Positions 8,951-17,484 of a stretch of DNA of 64,000 nucleotides are shown piece by piece; positions within the stretch are counted from its first letter, which is position 1, and each line of letters starts with the position of its first letter. Source of the stretch: Vibrio zhanjiangensis (GTDB taxonomy: Bacteria > Pseudomonadota > Gammaproteobacteria > Enterobacterales > Vibrionaceae); assembly GCF_030161235.1 (NCBI RefSeq), contig NZ_BSPW01000037.1, positions 1-64,000 of the forward strand. The letters run 5' to 3'. The notes beneath the pieces were generated by a model, which was not told where the DNA came from, did not search any database, and worked only from the letters and a program-made list of their open reading frames with translations. A program made the translations under genes and the position numbers.

Positions 8951-9498
8951 CTTTTGATGTTTGCAACATAAGTCTTTGCAGGCAACACACCTCTGACATC
9001 ATATACTCAATATCTTACTTCTAAAACTGTCCTCCGCAGTTCGCATTCAGTTTATATTAGTACTTTATCTTATCTCTATTTCGTTGTTTCTAATTTTGAC
9101 GTATTTGCTGTCATTAAATAATATTGCCCGTGAAGAGCTACTGGCTCTGTATCTTTGACATCGGTTGTTTGGGCACTGCCAGCGTAAATCCATAACTCGC
9201 CGCTCATTAAATTTCTCTCCAGTAAATATCAAATGGGGATTGTAAATCTTGGGTATGAATCAAGGATGTTTCCCCTTTAGCATTGGTCTTACCGTAGATT
9301 TCTTACCGTAGATTTCTTAACGATGACCTATTCCTCTTCCCTGTAGAACCAAAAGTTAGCAGTTCCAAACAACTTATTGGAATATCTTACAATATTTTGT
9401 TTATTGAATAACGTTAACAGCGCTTCAATAAGGGCTCAGCGCTGGCCTAAAACTTGCTTTGTTGCGGGCAATAGTAACTTTATCGATAACGTGAGCTT
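8951..9498. other. Intergenic region at the left edge of the accessory block
   Basis: About 550 bases between the SRP RNA and the type VI effector. Contents seen: a small minus-strand frame with a good ribosome site (9076-9207), a 14-base direct repeat in tandem (CTTACCGTAGATTT twice, 9288-9315), and an AT-rich stretch ahead of the effector. No tRNA, integrase or recombination site was recognised, so how the accessory genes arrived is not visible. Confidence 0.5.
9076..9207 (-). CDS. Possible 43-residue protein, unrecognised
   Basis: Frame of 43 codons from ATG at 9207 with GGAGAG seven bases upstream, reading MSGELWIYAGSAQTTDVKDT and then a hydrophilic tail. No family recognised. It may be a real small gene or the intact 5' end of a gene whose remainder was lost. 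Divergent from the effector gene. Confidence 0.3.
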   Translation of the reverse strand: MSGELWIYAGSAQTTDVKDTEPVALHGQYYLMTANTSKLETTK

Positions 9499-12400
9499 AT
9501 GAGCAATCCTCTTCCTCCCAAAACATCCATGTTTTGGAATGACCATCCTTACACATACGAAGAAGCTGTTGTTGCGTATGAAAGAGATGGCACCTTGTCT
9601 TCATTAACTGAAGTTTCAACAGCACCCTCAAATGATATTGCAGGGTCACCTCCTAAAACCAGTATGTTTTGGGAAGGAGGAACCGAGAAAATCGATCCTC
9701 CATCAAAACCAGAGCCAAGAACGATTGATATGACGCAGAGGAATGAACCAAAACAAGCTGGGCCTGCACATTTCATTCCCGTGCGTTACGCTATTGACCA
9801 ACTCGATAGTGAAGACACTTCACCATTTGGTTTACCAGCAGAATGGCACGGTAAAGGGCCTGCAAAACTCAACACTATTGGCTATACACTGCGCCAAGTG
9901 CGTGATGGCTGGCTTTATGTTTATGACTCGGTTAGGAAGGTCCTTGATGAATACGAAGTGAAAGGGACACAATTTACTCTTTACAAACTCGGGGTAGCAG
10001 AAAGCCCAGATTCCGACACGAGGGGAGTGCCAGAGTCGCCAAGTCCGTTTCTGAGTTATACTGACGGCAGCCTTCTGTCACTCTGCTTTTCTGAGCATCG
10101 ATGGACATGGAACATGTTCCTTGCTGTGGTAAACAGCCCCAGTCGTTATATTGGCCGCATGCAAACCGTGGTATTGACATCGAGTTCGATACAATCTCAT
10201 ATTGCTCCTATCGACCAACTCTCTGAAGTGGCCGACATTGAAGCCTCTGCTATCGATGATGGCCGCTTTGCTGATTCCGCCATCGCCACCAAAGCAGGTG
10301 AAGGCGTTTCTGTCTTTAAACCTGTCGCCGCTGAAAGTGATTTAACGGCAACGCTCCCTAAAGACGAGGCCGCCTATTTTGTTGCAATAAAAGATTACGC
10401 CGCTGACATACAGGACATGTCGCTGCATTTTGTAGCAGCAGCCAGCCCTTATCGCCTTTTTACTGACCAGTATTCAAACCAATGGAACTTGATGCAAACT
10501 GCCATGCAGCTATCCATGTTTGGGGCAATTGACAAAATAAGCATACCCGCAAGTGTTAAGCGCAATGGTGAAGAGTTATCGTTTTATGCTGATATGGCAG
10601 ACTATTATGATTCATCGACGCAGCTTGATTTAGCCGAGAGCCACACAGGGGCGATTCAGTCAGGTTATCCTGCTCAATTTTCTGCGGGTGCGATTGAGTC
10701 CCGCCAAAATACCCAGTCTGCTATTGCTCAGTCTATTCAAGAAAAGTATGGTATATCCGCCAGTCGTTTTGGTTACTACGAGCAGTGGATTGCCAGCGAC
10801 CGCTGGCGCAAACAGCTCAATTGGAAACAAATGTTGAGTGAAATGCAGGCGTTATCAGAGCAAAAAAATAGCATGCTTGCTCATGTGACTTCTGTAAAGC
10901 GTGATTTTATTTCGGTGTTGGAATCTCTCACCCCTCACCATCTTGAGCGAGTATTCGACCTGTATAGCGAGGAGACGCAATACTGTCTTTATCAGCTTCA
11001 CCTAGCGGCGGTGGAAGCGTTCAGCCTTGTGATTGAAGAAGAGGACCGAGCTTGGGCAGAAAGCCAATGGGAAAAACCGACCAGCTTATTACCGCTCTAC
11101 ACTTCTGGCTTTAGCCGAGATGTATACAATGAGTTGAAAAAATCACTTCCCGATCCAGTGCCAACATCGGCAGAAGATGAAGAGAGTTGGTTGGACCATG
11201 TTTCATCGGTGAGCAATAAAACGGGCATGTATGCCAAGATAATGGACTTTGTCACCAACCCAAATACCGCCGAAACCGAAATTTTGAAAGACTTGGCAAA
11301 AGGCTTTAATAAGCTCGACATCTTATTCAAAGCCGCTATCAAAGCGGCTTTAAAGGTGACGTTAGAACTCGGTGTGAGTGTCACCTCTCAAGCCTCAATC
11401 TTATTGATGCCAACACTTGCCAAACCACTGACTCGAAATAGTTTTCAGTGGCGGGCTATTATAGCAGAGCGCATGGCACAAACGATGCCAGTGACGATTA
11501 ACAACGGTTATGCCCAAGAATTCAAAGATTGGAAAACGCGCATTGAAAATAATCTTGCCGCGCTGAAGAAAAACAACCGCATTATTGCTGAGGGGAATCA
11601 AAACCAGCGCAAAGCGACGGCGAAGTATAAAAATGCCTTAAAGAACCAGCGCCGACTCAAAAAATCATTAGCAGTAACGACGTTAGAATACCCACAGCGA
11701 ATTATACTCCCAGACGACCTACCCAAAGCAACGGTTGAGCTAAGAACAAGGATTATCACTGGGGCTGCTGATGATTTACATAAACTGTTCGAGAACGCTG
11801 GCGGATTGGGATTTTTAGCCCTGCTGTTTAACAGCATTGCTTTGGCCGATGCCATAAGCAGTATTGCCGATACTGGCTTGGTGTCTTCAGATGAATTCTT
11901 AGACATACAGCAAAAGCTGTTTTATACCGCCAGTGCGTGGACAGGGATTCGCACCGGTAAGTTATGGGATAAGGTTAAGGGGACTGACGAACTCAGAGAG
12001 CACTCGTTAAAAACTCTTAAAGCATTAGTGGTAGATGAGGTAGATGGTTTTAAAAACTTGACCCTTGATGACTTAAAGGTATTCAATAAATGGCTCGCCA
12101 TCACTGGGGCTTTGGGTGCACTGGCTTCGGGTATTGAGGCCTACCGTTCTTGGCAGAGTGCGAATGACGTTTATGGTGTTGAAAAATATCTGTATAGAGC
12201 AAATACTGCAGTACTATCTGGCATGTCGGTAGTCGGCATAATCCAAGCGTATGGAGGGGCCACTGGAAAATTAGCACTAAACTTGACTTTTGGCGGGCCT
12301 GTAACAGCCATCTTAGCTGTTCTTACGCTTGCTTATCTAGTCATCAATTCTAAACTGAATATGCTGAAACAAGACGATTTCCAAAAATGGTTAGATAAAC

Positions 12401-12978
12401 TGCCTTGGGGTAAGCATCCGTCTCGAGCTCAGTGGAGCCAATCTGCAAGCTTACCTGAAAGAGAGAAGCATAATTCAGCACTAGTGCAGCAGGCGCTGTT
12501 TGACTTACAATCCATTATTCAGCAGCCTACGCTATACCATCAGCCAATTGAAAAAATACAGGCCTATCCAGGCTATACACATCGTGAACTAGTTGGCTTG
12601 GAAGTGCATATTCAGCTGCCACGGCGCGCTGCAACCAGTGGGATTACCGTGAGTACCAATACCCAAGCAACCGAAGATGAGTTGACCTCCGGCTCTTGGC
12701 ATAAGAATATTGACTTAGTCACGCTACAACCTCTGAGCGAAGCCAGCGCTGAATCTGTGGTGTATAAGGTCACATTACCGATTGAAAAAACAGACCAATA
12801 CCTCGCTATGCAAGTGGTGTACGATGTGGCCGATGATGCCCCAGCTAAGCGTGAGTATTGGTTCCAAAATAGCATAAAACAAAGTGCAACTTATGGCGTA
12901 ATTTCAGACAATAGCAAACAAAGCACAATTAAAACATCACTCACCCCGGTTGTCGGCACATTAGGATTTCAGGAGTAA
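9499..12978 (+). CDS. MIX-motif (VasX-like) type VI secretion effector, probable membrane-pore toxin
   Basis: Protein of 1159 residues. Residues 134-142 (VRDGWLYVY) fit the MIX consensus hRxGhhYhh, the marker of a large class of type VI effectors. The surrounding region (PVRYAIDQL near 94-102) resembles the N-terminal domain of VasX. The N-terminus carries the motif PPKTSMFW twice (6-13 and 51-58). The middle is long and helical; the last third has several hydrophobic segments (around 755-790, 865-885 and 905-960), as in colicin-like pore formers; then a hydrophilic tail rich in beta-type sequence. VasX perforates target cell membranes, so a similar action is inferred. The three genes directly downstream look like its immunity genes. 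No hcp, vgrG, PAAR or DUF4123 chaperone gene lies beside it, so it is an orphan effector using a secretion system encoded elsewhere. Confidence 0.85.
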   Translation: MSNPLPPKTSMFWNDHPYTYEEAVVAYERDGTLSSLTEVSTAPSNDIAGSPPKTSMFWEGGTEKIDPPSKPEPRTIDMTQRNEPKQAGPAHFIPVRYAIDQLDSEDTSPFGLPAEWHGKGPAKLNTIGYTLRQVRDGWLYVYDSVRKVLDEYEVKGTQFTLYKLGVAESPDSDTRGVPESPSPFLSYTDGSLLSLCFSEHRWTWNMFLAVVNSPSRYIGRMQTVVLTSSSIQSHIAPIDQLSEVADIEASAIDDGRFADSAIATKAGEGVSVFKPVAAESDLTATLPKDEAAYFVAIKDYAADIQDMSLHFVAAASPYRLFTDQYSNQWNLMQTAMQLSMFGAIDKISIPASVKRNGEELSFYADMADYYDSSTQLDLAESHTGAIQSGYPAQFSAGAIESRQNTQSAIAQSIQEKYGISASRFGYYEQWIASDRWRKQLNWKQMLSEMQALSEQKNSMLAHVTSVKRDFISVLESLTPHHLERVFDLYSEETQYCLYQLHLAAVEAFSLVIEEEDRAWAESQWEKPTSLLPLYTSGFSRDVYNELKKSLPDPVPTSAEDEESWLDHVSSVSNKTGMYAKIMDFVTNPNTAETEILKDLAKGFNKLDILFKAAIKAALKVTLELGVSVTSQASILLMPTLAKPLTRNSFQWRAIIAERMAQTMPVTINNGYAQEFKDWKTRIENNLAALKKNNRIIAEGNQNQRKATAKYKNALKNQRRLKKSLAVTTLEYPQRIILPDDLPKATVELRTRIITGAADDLHKLFENAGGLGFLALLFNSIALADAISSIADTGLVSSDEFLDIQQKLFYTASAWTGIRTGKLWDKVKGTDELREHSLKTLKALVVDEVDGFKNLTLDDLKVFNKWLAITGALGALASGIEAYRSWQSANDVYGVEKYLYRANTAVLSGMSVVGIIQAYGGATGKLALNLTFGGPVTAILAVLTLAYLVINSKLNMLKQDDFQKWLDKLPWGKHPSRAQWSQSASLPEREKHNSALVQQALFDLQSIIQQPTLYHQPIEKIQAYPGYTHRELVGLEVHIQLPRRAATSGITVSTNTQATEDELTSGSWHKNIDLVTLQPLSEASAESVVYKVTLPIEKTDQYLAMQVVYDVADDAPAKREYWFQNSIKQSATYGVISDNSKQSTIKTSLTPVVGTLGFQE

Positions 12979-12981
12979 CCC

Positions 12982-13929
12982 TTGGCATATTCACCCTTTT
13001 ACATCACCCCAGAAGAGTTGGCGGTTTACCAAGAAGCGCAAGAGCAAGAGATCCTTACAGGAGAAAATTTAACAATATGGCGTAAGTATGATATCGAAGA
13101 AGCGAATCGTTTTTCATATATATTTGACAGCTTAGTTCCCATTGCCATCATGTCAGTGGTTTTTTTCTTTTTTTGGTATTCCTTACGAGACCCTCTGATA
13201 GGGTATGTGGCTGCCTGTGTACTATCGATGGGGTACGGACTCAGCTACCTAGTGTTTGGCCTCGATTATCGCTATGACTATATTTTTTCTGACAAAGGCT
13301 TTGTGATGAAAAAGCGTCGCAATATGCCTAAGTGGGTAAATAGCGCCACACAAGCCGTTGGCTGGGTAGGCTCGGTGGTCTGTGTGGTGATGGTAGCGGT
13401 GGCTGGCCCAATGGCATTAGCGGGAGCGGGTGGCTTTATTTTGCTCTCATTTGGTATGTTAAAGCGCCAGCCTGATGAACGAATAGAAGTGAGAGTTGGA
13501 GAGCGCGAAGACTGGCTGTTTGCTTACTACAACAAAAAGCGCAAAGTAATTCGCTTCTATCACAAATATGACTATTGTTCTAAACGGGATCTAGTGAAAC
13601 ATACCGTTTTCAGAGCTCAAACTCGTGGTTATAGCTACTTATTTTTTAAAACAGCCGAAGAACTAGATGAGGTGCTAGAGGTTCTCTCAAATAGATATGA
13701 TATCGAATGTATTGAATTTCCAAACCACAAAGAGTTTTTTAAAGGAAGGCCTGAGCCTCGAATTAAAGATATCCCTTCTCGGAGTCTTGAATTTCCGGTA
13801 GCCGATACCTTTGACCTTAGAGCACAAAACGCCCCGCTTCCTGAATGGCGACGTATTTACAACGGCGAATGGCAAACCGAGTCTGAGATTGAACAATCAA
13901 AATCTGAACTCACGACGGCCAAGGAGTAA
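12982..13929 (+). CDS. Probable membrane immunity protein, copy 1 of 3
   Basis: Protein of 315 residues. After a ~45-residue hydrophilic start come two membrane helices (about 51-93) and a third hydrophobic region rich in Val/Ala/Gly (about 126-158); the rest (160-315) is soluble. It starts at TTG, six bases after AGGAG that lies in the last codons of the effector gene (AGGAGTAACCCTTG), so translation is coupled to the toxin. A membrane protein made straight after a pore-forming effector fits immunity, as with TsiV2 for VasX. Its residues 191-285 differ strongly from copies 2 and 3, while the first 165 differ from copy 2 by only six residues. Immunity is inference from position and topology. 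Confidence 0.75.
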   Translation: MAYSPFYITPEELAVYQEAQEQEILTGENLTIWRKYDIEEANRFSYIFDSLVPIAIMSVVFFFFWYSLRDPLIGYVAACVLSMGYGLSYLVFGLDYRYDYIFSDKGFVMKKRRNMPKWVNSATQAVGWVGSVVCVVMVAVAGPMALAGAGGFILLSFGMLKRQPDERIEVRVGEREDWLFAYYNKKRKVIRFYHKYDYCSKRDLVKHTVFRAQTRGYSYLFFKTAEELDEVLEVLSNRYDIECIEFPNHKEFFKGRPEPRIKDIPSRSLEFPVADTFDLRAQNAPLPEWRRIYNGEWQTESEIEQSKSELTTAKE

Positions 13930-13932
13930 CCC

Positions 13933-14880
13933 TTGGCATATTCACCCTTTTACATCACCCCAGAAGAGTTGGCGGTTTACCAAGAAGCGCAAGAGCAAGA
14001 GATCCTTACAGGAGAGAATTTAACAATATGGCATAAGTATGATATCGAAGAAGCGAATCGTTTTTCATATATATTTCACAGCTTAGTTCCCATTGCCATC
14101 ATGTCAGTGGTTTTTTTCTTGTTTTGGTATTCATTACGAGACCCTCTGATAGGGTATGTGGCTGCCAGTGTGCTAACCATGGGGTACGGACTCAGCTACC
14201 TAATGTTTGGCCTCGATTATCGCTATGACTATATTTTTTCTGACAAAGGTTTTGTGATGAAAAAGCGTCGCAATATGCCTAAGTGGGTAAATAGCGCCAC
14301 ACAAGCCGTTGGCTGGGTAGGCTCGGTGGTCTGTGTGGTGATGGTAGCGGTGGCTGGCCCAATGGCATTAGCGGGAGCGGGTGGCTTTATTTTGCTCTCA
14401 TTTGGTATGTTAAAGCGCCAGCCTGATGAACCAACCGAAGTGAGAGTTGGAGAGCGTGAAGATTGGCTGTTTGCGGACTACAACAAGAAAAGAAAAGTGA
14501 TCCAGTTCTTTTTTAAATATGACAGGTCCGAATACCAAGATACTGCTCACGAGACTATCTTTCGCTCACAAGATAGATCAGATTGTTATGTTTTCTTTAA
14601 AAATAAAGCCGACTTGGAGTCCATGGTCAATCAGTTAGCAACGGAATATAAGCTTGACTGCAGAGAAGTGGCTGACCACAAAAAACTGTTTGAAGCGAAG
14701 CCAGAATCAAGACTGTTTAGCATTCCTGCTTGCAGTAGAGAATATCAAACCGATGAGGTGTTTGATTTAAGGGCTGCAAACACCCCACTTCCTGAGTGGG
14801 AGTACCTTTACAACGGCGAATGGCAAACCGAGTCTGAGATTGAACGATCTAAATCTGAACTGATGACGGCCAAGGAGTAA
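13933..14880 (+). CDS. Probable membrane immunity protein, copy 2 of 3
   Basis: Second tandem copy, 315 residues, with the same topology and the same TTG start preceded by AAGGAGTAACCC that includes the stop of copy 1. Compared with copy 1 it carries R34H, D49H, F63L, C79S, S82T and V91M in the first 165 residues; from about 166 on it diverges (for example ADLESMVNQLATEYKLDCRE where copy 1 has an unrelated-looking stretch), then rejoins copy 1 in the tail (FDLRA, YNGEWQTESEIE). Its C-terminal segment is closer to copy 3. Likely retained to resist variants of the same toxin, or as a dosage amplification. Confidence 0.72.
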   Translation: MAYSPFYITPEELAVYQEAQEQEILTGENLTIWHKYDIEEANRFSYIFHSLVPIAIMSVVFFLFWYSLRDPLIGYVAASVLTMGYGLSYLMFGLDYRYDYIFSDKGFVMKKRRNMPKWVNSATQAVGWVGSVVCVVMVAVAGPMALAGAGGFILLSFGMLKRQPDEPTEVRVGEREDWLFADYNKKRKVIQFFFKYDRSEYQDTAHETIFRSQDRSDCYVFFKNKADLESMVNQLATEYKLDCREVADHKKLFEAKPESRLFSIPACSREYQTDEVFDLRAANTPLPEWEYLYNGEWQTESEIERSKSELMTAKE

Positions 14881-14883
14881 CCC

Positions 14884-15825
14884 TTGGCGTATTCACCCTT
14901 TTACATCACCCCAGAAGAGTTGGCGGTTTATCAAGAAGCGCAAGAGCAAGAGATCCTCACAGGAGAAAATTTAACAATATGGCGTAAGTATGATATCGAA
15001 GAAGCGAATCGTTTTTCATATATATTTGACAGCTTAGTTCCCATTGCCATCATGTCAGTGGTTTTTTTCTTGTTTTGGTATTCATTACGAGACCCTCTGA
15101 TAGGGTATGTGGCTGCCGGTGTGCTAACCATGGGGTACGGACTCAGCTACCTAATGTTTGGCCTCGATTATCGCTATGACTATATTTTTTCTGACAAAGG
15201 CTTTGTGATGAAAAAGCGTCGTAATATGCCTAAGTGGGTAAATACCGCCACACAAGCCGTTGGCTGGGTAGGCTCGGTAGTCTGTGTGATAATGGTAGCG
15301 GTGGTTGGCCCAATGGCATTAGCGGGAGCGGGTGGCTTTATTTTGCTCTCATTTGGTATGTTAAAGCGCCAGCCTGATGAACCAACCGAAGTGAGAGTTG
15401 GAGAGCGCGAAGACTGGCTGTTTGCTTATTACAATAAAAAAAGGAAAGTCATCCGGTTCTATTTTAAGCAGGATATATGTGAATATATCGATATGGAACA
15501 CAACACTATTATCCGTTCACACAGTCGATCCGGTTGCTACATATTTTTTAAAACCGAAGCGGACTTGGAATCCATGGTCAATCAGTTAGCAACGAAATAT
15601 AAGCTTGACTGCAGAGAAGTGACTGACCACAAAAAACTGTTTGAAGCCAAGCCAGAATCAAGACTGTTTAACATTCCCGTTTGTAATAGAGAATATCAAA
15701 CCGAAGAGGTGTTTGATTTAAGGGCTGCAAACACCCCACTTCCGGAATGTGAGTACCTTTACAACGGCAAGTGGCAAACCGAGTCTGAGATTGAGCGATC
15801 TAAAGCAGAAAGTGCAAACGCCTGA
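14884..15825 (+). CDS. Probable membrane immunity protein, copy 3 of 3
   Basis: Third tandem copy, 313 residues, with the same TTG start, the same embedded ribosome site, three hydrophobic regions and a soluble C-terminal half. Its variable region resembles copy 2 in part (ESMVNQLATKYKLDCRE) but differs around 195-215 (KQDICEYIDMEHNTIIRSHS). The C-terminal tail ends two residues early (SKAESANA instead of SELMTAKE). No further copy follows; after it coding potential stops. Confidence 0.72.
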   Translation: MAYSPFYITPEELAVYQEAQEQEILTGENLTIWRKYDIEEANRFSYIFDSLVPIAIMSVVFFLFWYSLRDPLIGYVAAGVLTMGYGLSYLMFGLDYRYDYIFSDKGFVMKKRRNMPKWVNTATQAVGWVGSVVCVIMVAVVGPMALAGAGGFILLSFGMLKRQPDEPTEVRVGEREDWLFAYYNKKRKVIRFYFKQDICEYIDMEHNTIIRSHSRSGCYIFFKTEADLESMVNQLATKYKLDCREVTDHKKLFEAKPESRLFNIPVCNREYQTEEVFDLRAANTPLPECEYLYNGKWQTESEIERSKAESANA

Positions 15826-16236
15826 GTGATCGTACCTTTGCCACTCTCGCTAGTTGTTACAATGTACAAACCAAGAAGCTTCCAATCGGGGTCTTCTTCT
15901 TTTTCATTCACAATATATAAAAGCACCGAGCTTTGGGTCGTAGATAAAAGAGGGTATAACGTTTGTACCCCGTTCCTTTATAAACTCTGGTTTGACGCAG
16001 GATGCTGCTCTCACATAAGCATTGGAAAAAATGACCCCCAACCGGTTATTTTAAGTTGATAAATTTTCCAAATAAGCGGTGGATGGAAAGTATAGCGACT
16101 CTCAATGAACTATGGAGTCAAAAGCAGTCATGTAAACTTAAAAGCCACTATACAAGAGAAAATGATGTTCGCTGGCAATAGGTGCCAACTATTGAGGTAA
16201 AGCCAAAGGCTAACTGAATGAGCTTAACATTTAGGA
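15826..16236. other. Non-coding stretch after the immunity genes
   Basis: About 410 bases with no convincing gene. A 77-codon GTG frame begins at 15826 overlapping nothing but has no ribosome site and a composition unlike its neighbours. A weak terminator-like element (AAGAAG paired with CTTCTT, then CTTTTT, about 15870-15903) may end the effector-immunity transcript. The rest may be decayed DNA. Confidence 0.4.
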
Positions 16237-16560
16237 TTACCAGACGTAGAACTTAAAACAAAGCATAACGACAATAGCGGTAACGATTCCTAGCCAGCCT
16301 AATGCTTGTGTGACGACTTCAGACGATTGACCATTAAAATGGGGGAGTAGAATAGCGCCTAAAGAAACAAGTGGCATAAAACCATAGAGCTGACCATCAT
16401 ACTTGGTCGTCATTGCTGGAAAAGGGGGGATAATCTTGTAAATAAACAGGTAGACAAGGTAAATCAAAATGGCGATAGATGCTTGTTTTTTGCTGGTATC
16501 GCTTCCAGACCAAAATACAAAATAGACAGCTAAAGCTAAAAAAAATAATAGGTCAATCAT
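16237..16560 (-). CDS. Small polytopic membrane protein, unknown
   Basis: Protein of 107 residues with four hydrophobic helices (MIDLLFFLALAVYFVFW; IAILIYLVYLFIYKIIPP; LYGFMPLVSLGAILLP; LGWLGIVTAIVVMLCFKFYVW) and short polar loops. No family recognised. It lies alone on the minus strand in the accessory block. Continuous helices of the right length make it a credible gene; function unknown. Confidence 0.6.
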   Translation of the reverse strand: MIDLLFFLALAVYFVFWSGSDTSKKQASIAILIYLVYLFIYKIIPPFPAMTTKYDGQLYGFMPLVSLGAILLPHFNGQSSEVVTQALGWLGIVTAIVVMLCFKFYVW

Positions 16561-16767
16561 ATAATTATTGAGCTCAGAGGCTTTGATATCTAAAAGTAGA
16601 TTATTTCAGTCTGTTCGATTACCGACAAGTCTTACGTATAAATTAAGCTTGATTAGTGTTTATGGGACGACGTTTAGCCAATATCACTACTGATTTGGTA
16701 CAAATGTCACCTTCATTTTGTTTTTTATTAAAATCCTAGACCTAATTTTTAAGGCGAGTTGTGGATC
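16561..16767. other. AT-rich intergenic spacer
   Basis: Upstream region of both the minus-strand membrane protein and the decayed plus-strand gene. It is AT-rich and presumably holds their promoters; no box clear enough to place was seen. Confidence 0.35.
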
Positions 16768-17183
16768 ATGGTTAAAGGTGAGTTTTGTCGTGTTGAGGGT
16801 TGTAGGCCATCAGTCCGTATGCAGGAATACGTTGAACAAATGAACCACATCACAGACATGAACTCTGTTTTAGATAATGTCATTAAGGCAGTTCCTTTCT
16901 TCCAAATTTTTGCTGGGCGTGACGCTTATTAAGGCGTTCTGCTGTTTGCGTTCGAAAGGGCTATGGGACGATGTTCAATGGCTGAGAGAGCAGAGTACAC
17001 TCGTATAATGCTGAGATAGGTAATGATGAAATGCCTCTTGAGCAGTGGAAAAAATGAGTAAGAGGTTTTCCAGACATCATTGATTCTGTCGTGGAAGTGG
17101 GAATTGAAGATGCCAAAAACTTTTCCGACGCGTATTTCTCTCAACCATTATATTGTAGGTCAAGCAATATTTTATGGTTATAA
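16768..17183 (+). pseudogene. Decayed gene with two in-frame stops and one frameshift
   Basis: Starting at ATG 16768, a 54-codon frame (MVKGEFCRVEGCRPSVRMQE at its start) stops at 16930, but the same frame continues as GVLLFAFERAMGRCSMAERA and EYTRIML. A frameshift near 17010 leads into EIGNDEMPLEQWKK, a TGA, then VRGFPDIIDSVVEVGIEDAK and NFSDAYFSQPLYC. The pieces read as one hydrophilic, protein-like sequence of about 135 residues, which random frames would not give. Family not recognised. The short first frame might still be translated. Confidence 0.6.
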
Positions 17184-17484
17184 ATAAAAATAAAAATTCC
17201 TGCCGAACCAAATTTCAAAGATCGTTCATTTTTTGCGATAAGCCCCTGAAAATGAGCCTTTGACAAAATCAGTTTTCGTGAAAAAACCACAAGAGGGGTG
17301 ATGTTATGTGAAAACTCCGGCAATTTAGTGTGGAACCCAATAGAAACGTTTTTCTAGTACTTAAGTCTTTAGTCAAAGGCTCTCAATTTATTTCTCTTTA
17401 ATTCTGATGCCAAAGTAATCAGTAGCTAATTAGTATCGGTTGAAAATTTTCTTAAATGTTAACTCAAAGATTAAAGGCGTATAA
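17184..17484. other. Non-coding AT-rich stretch upstream of the 543-residue gene
   Basis: Short readable bits on the plus strand broken by stops suggest further decayed DNA. The 3' end holds the ribosome site (AAAGGCG) of the following gene. No promoter boxes could be placed with confidence. Confidence 0.35.

Larger units (their letters stand above)
12982..15825 (+). repeat. Three-unit tandem gene duplication, 951-base period
   Basis: Gene starts at 12982, 13933 and 14884 are spaced exactly 951 bases. About the first 500 bases of each unit are almost identical at DNA level, including silent sites; the next ~300 bases diverge; the last ~70 bases are conserved again. This points to recent duplication or gene conversion of the ends with a preserved or exchanged middle. 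Confidence 0.9.

Noticed and set aside
8742..9002. 86-codon minus-strand frame across the SRP RNA
   Set aside because: It is antisense to a certain structural RNA gene and has no ribosome site.
9288..9315. Two tandem 14-base repeats as a possible repeat array
   Set aside because: Only two copies and no spacer structure; not CRISPR or attC-like.
15826..16059. 77-codon GTG frame after the third immunity gene
   Set aside because: No ribosome site, no recognisable features, and composition unlike coding sequence; kept as non-coding.
16929..17323. Two minus-strand frames of 71 and 60 codons
   Set aside because: They lie opposite a decayed plus-strand gene and low-complexity DNA, and have no protein-like pattern.
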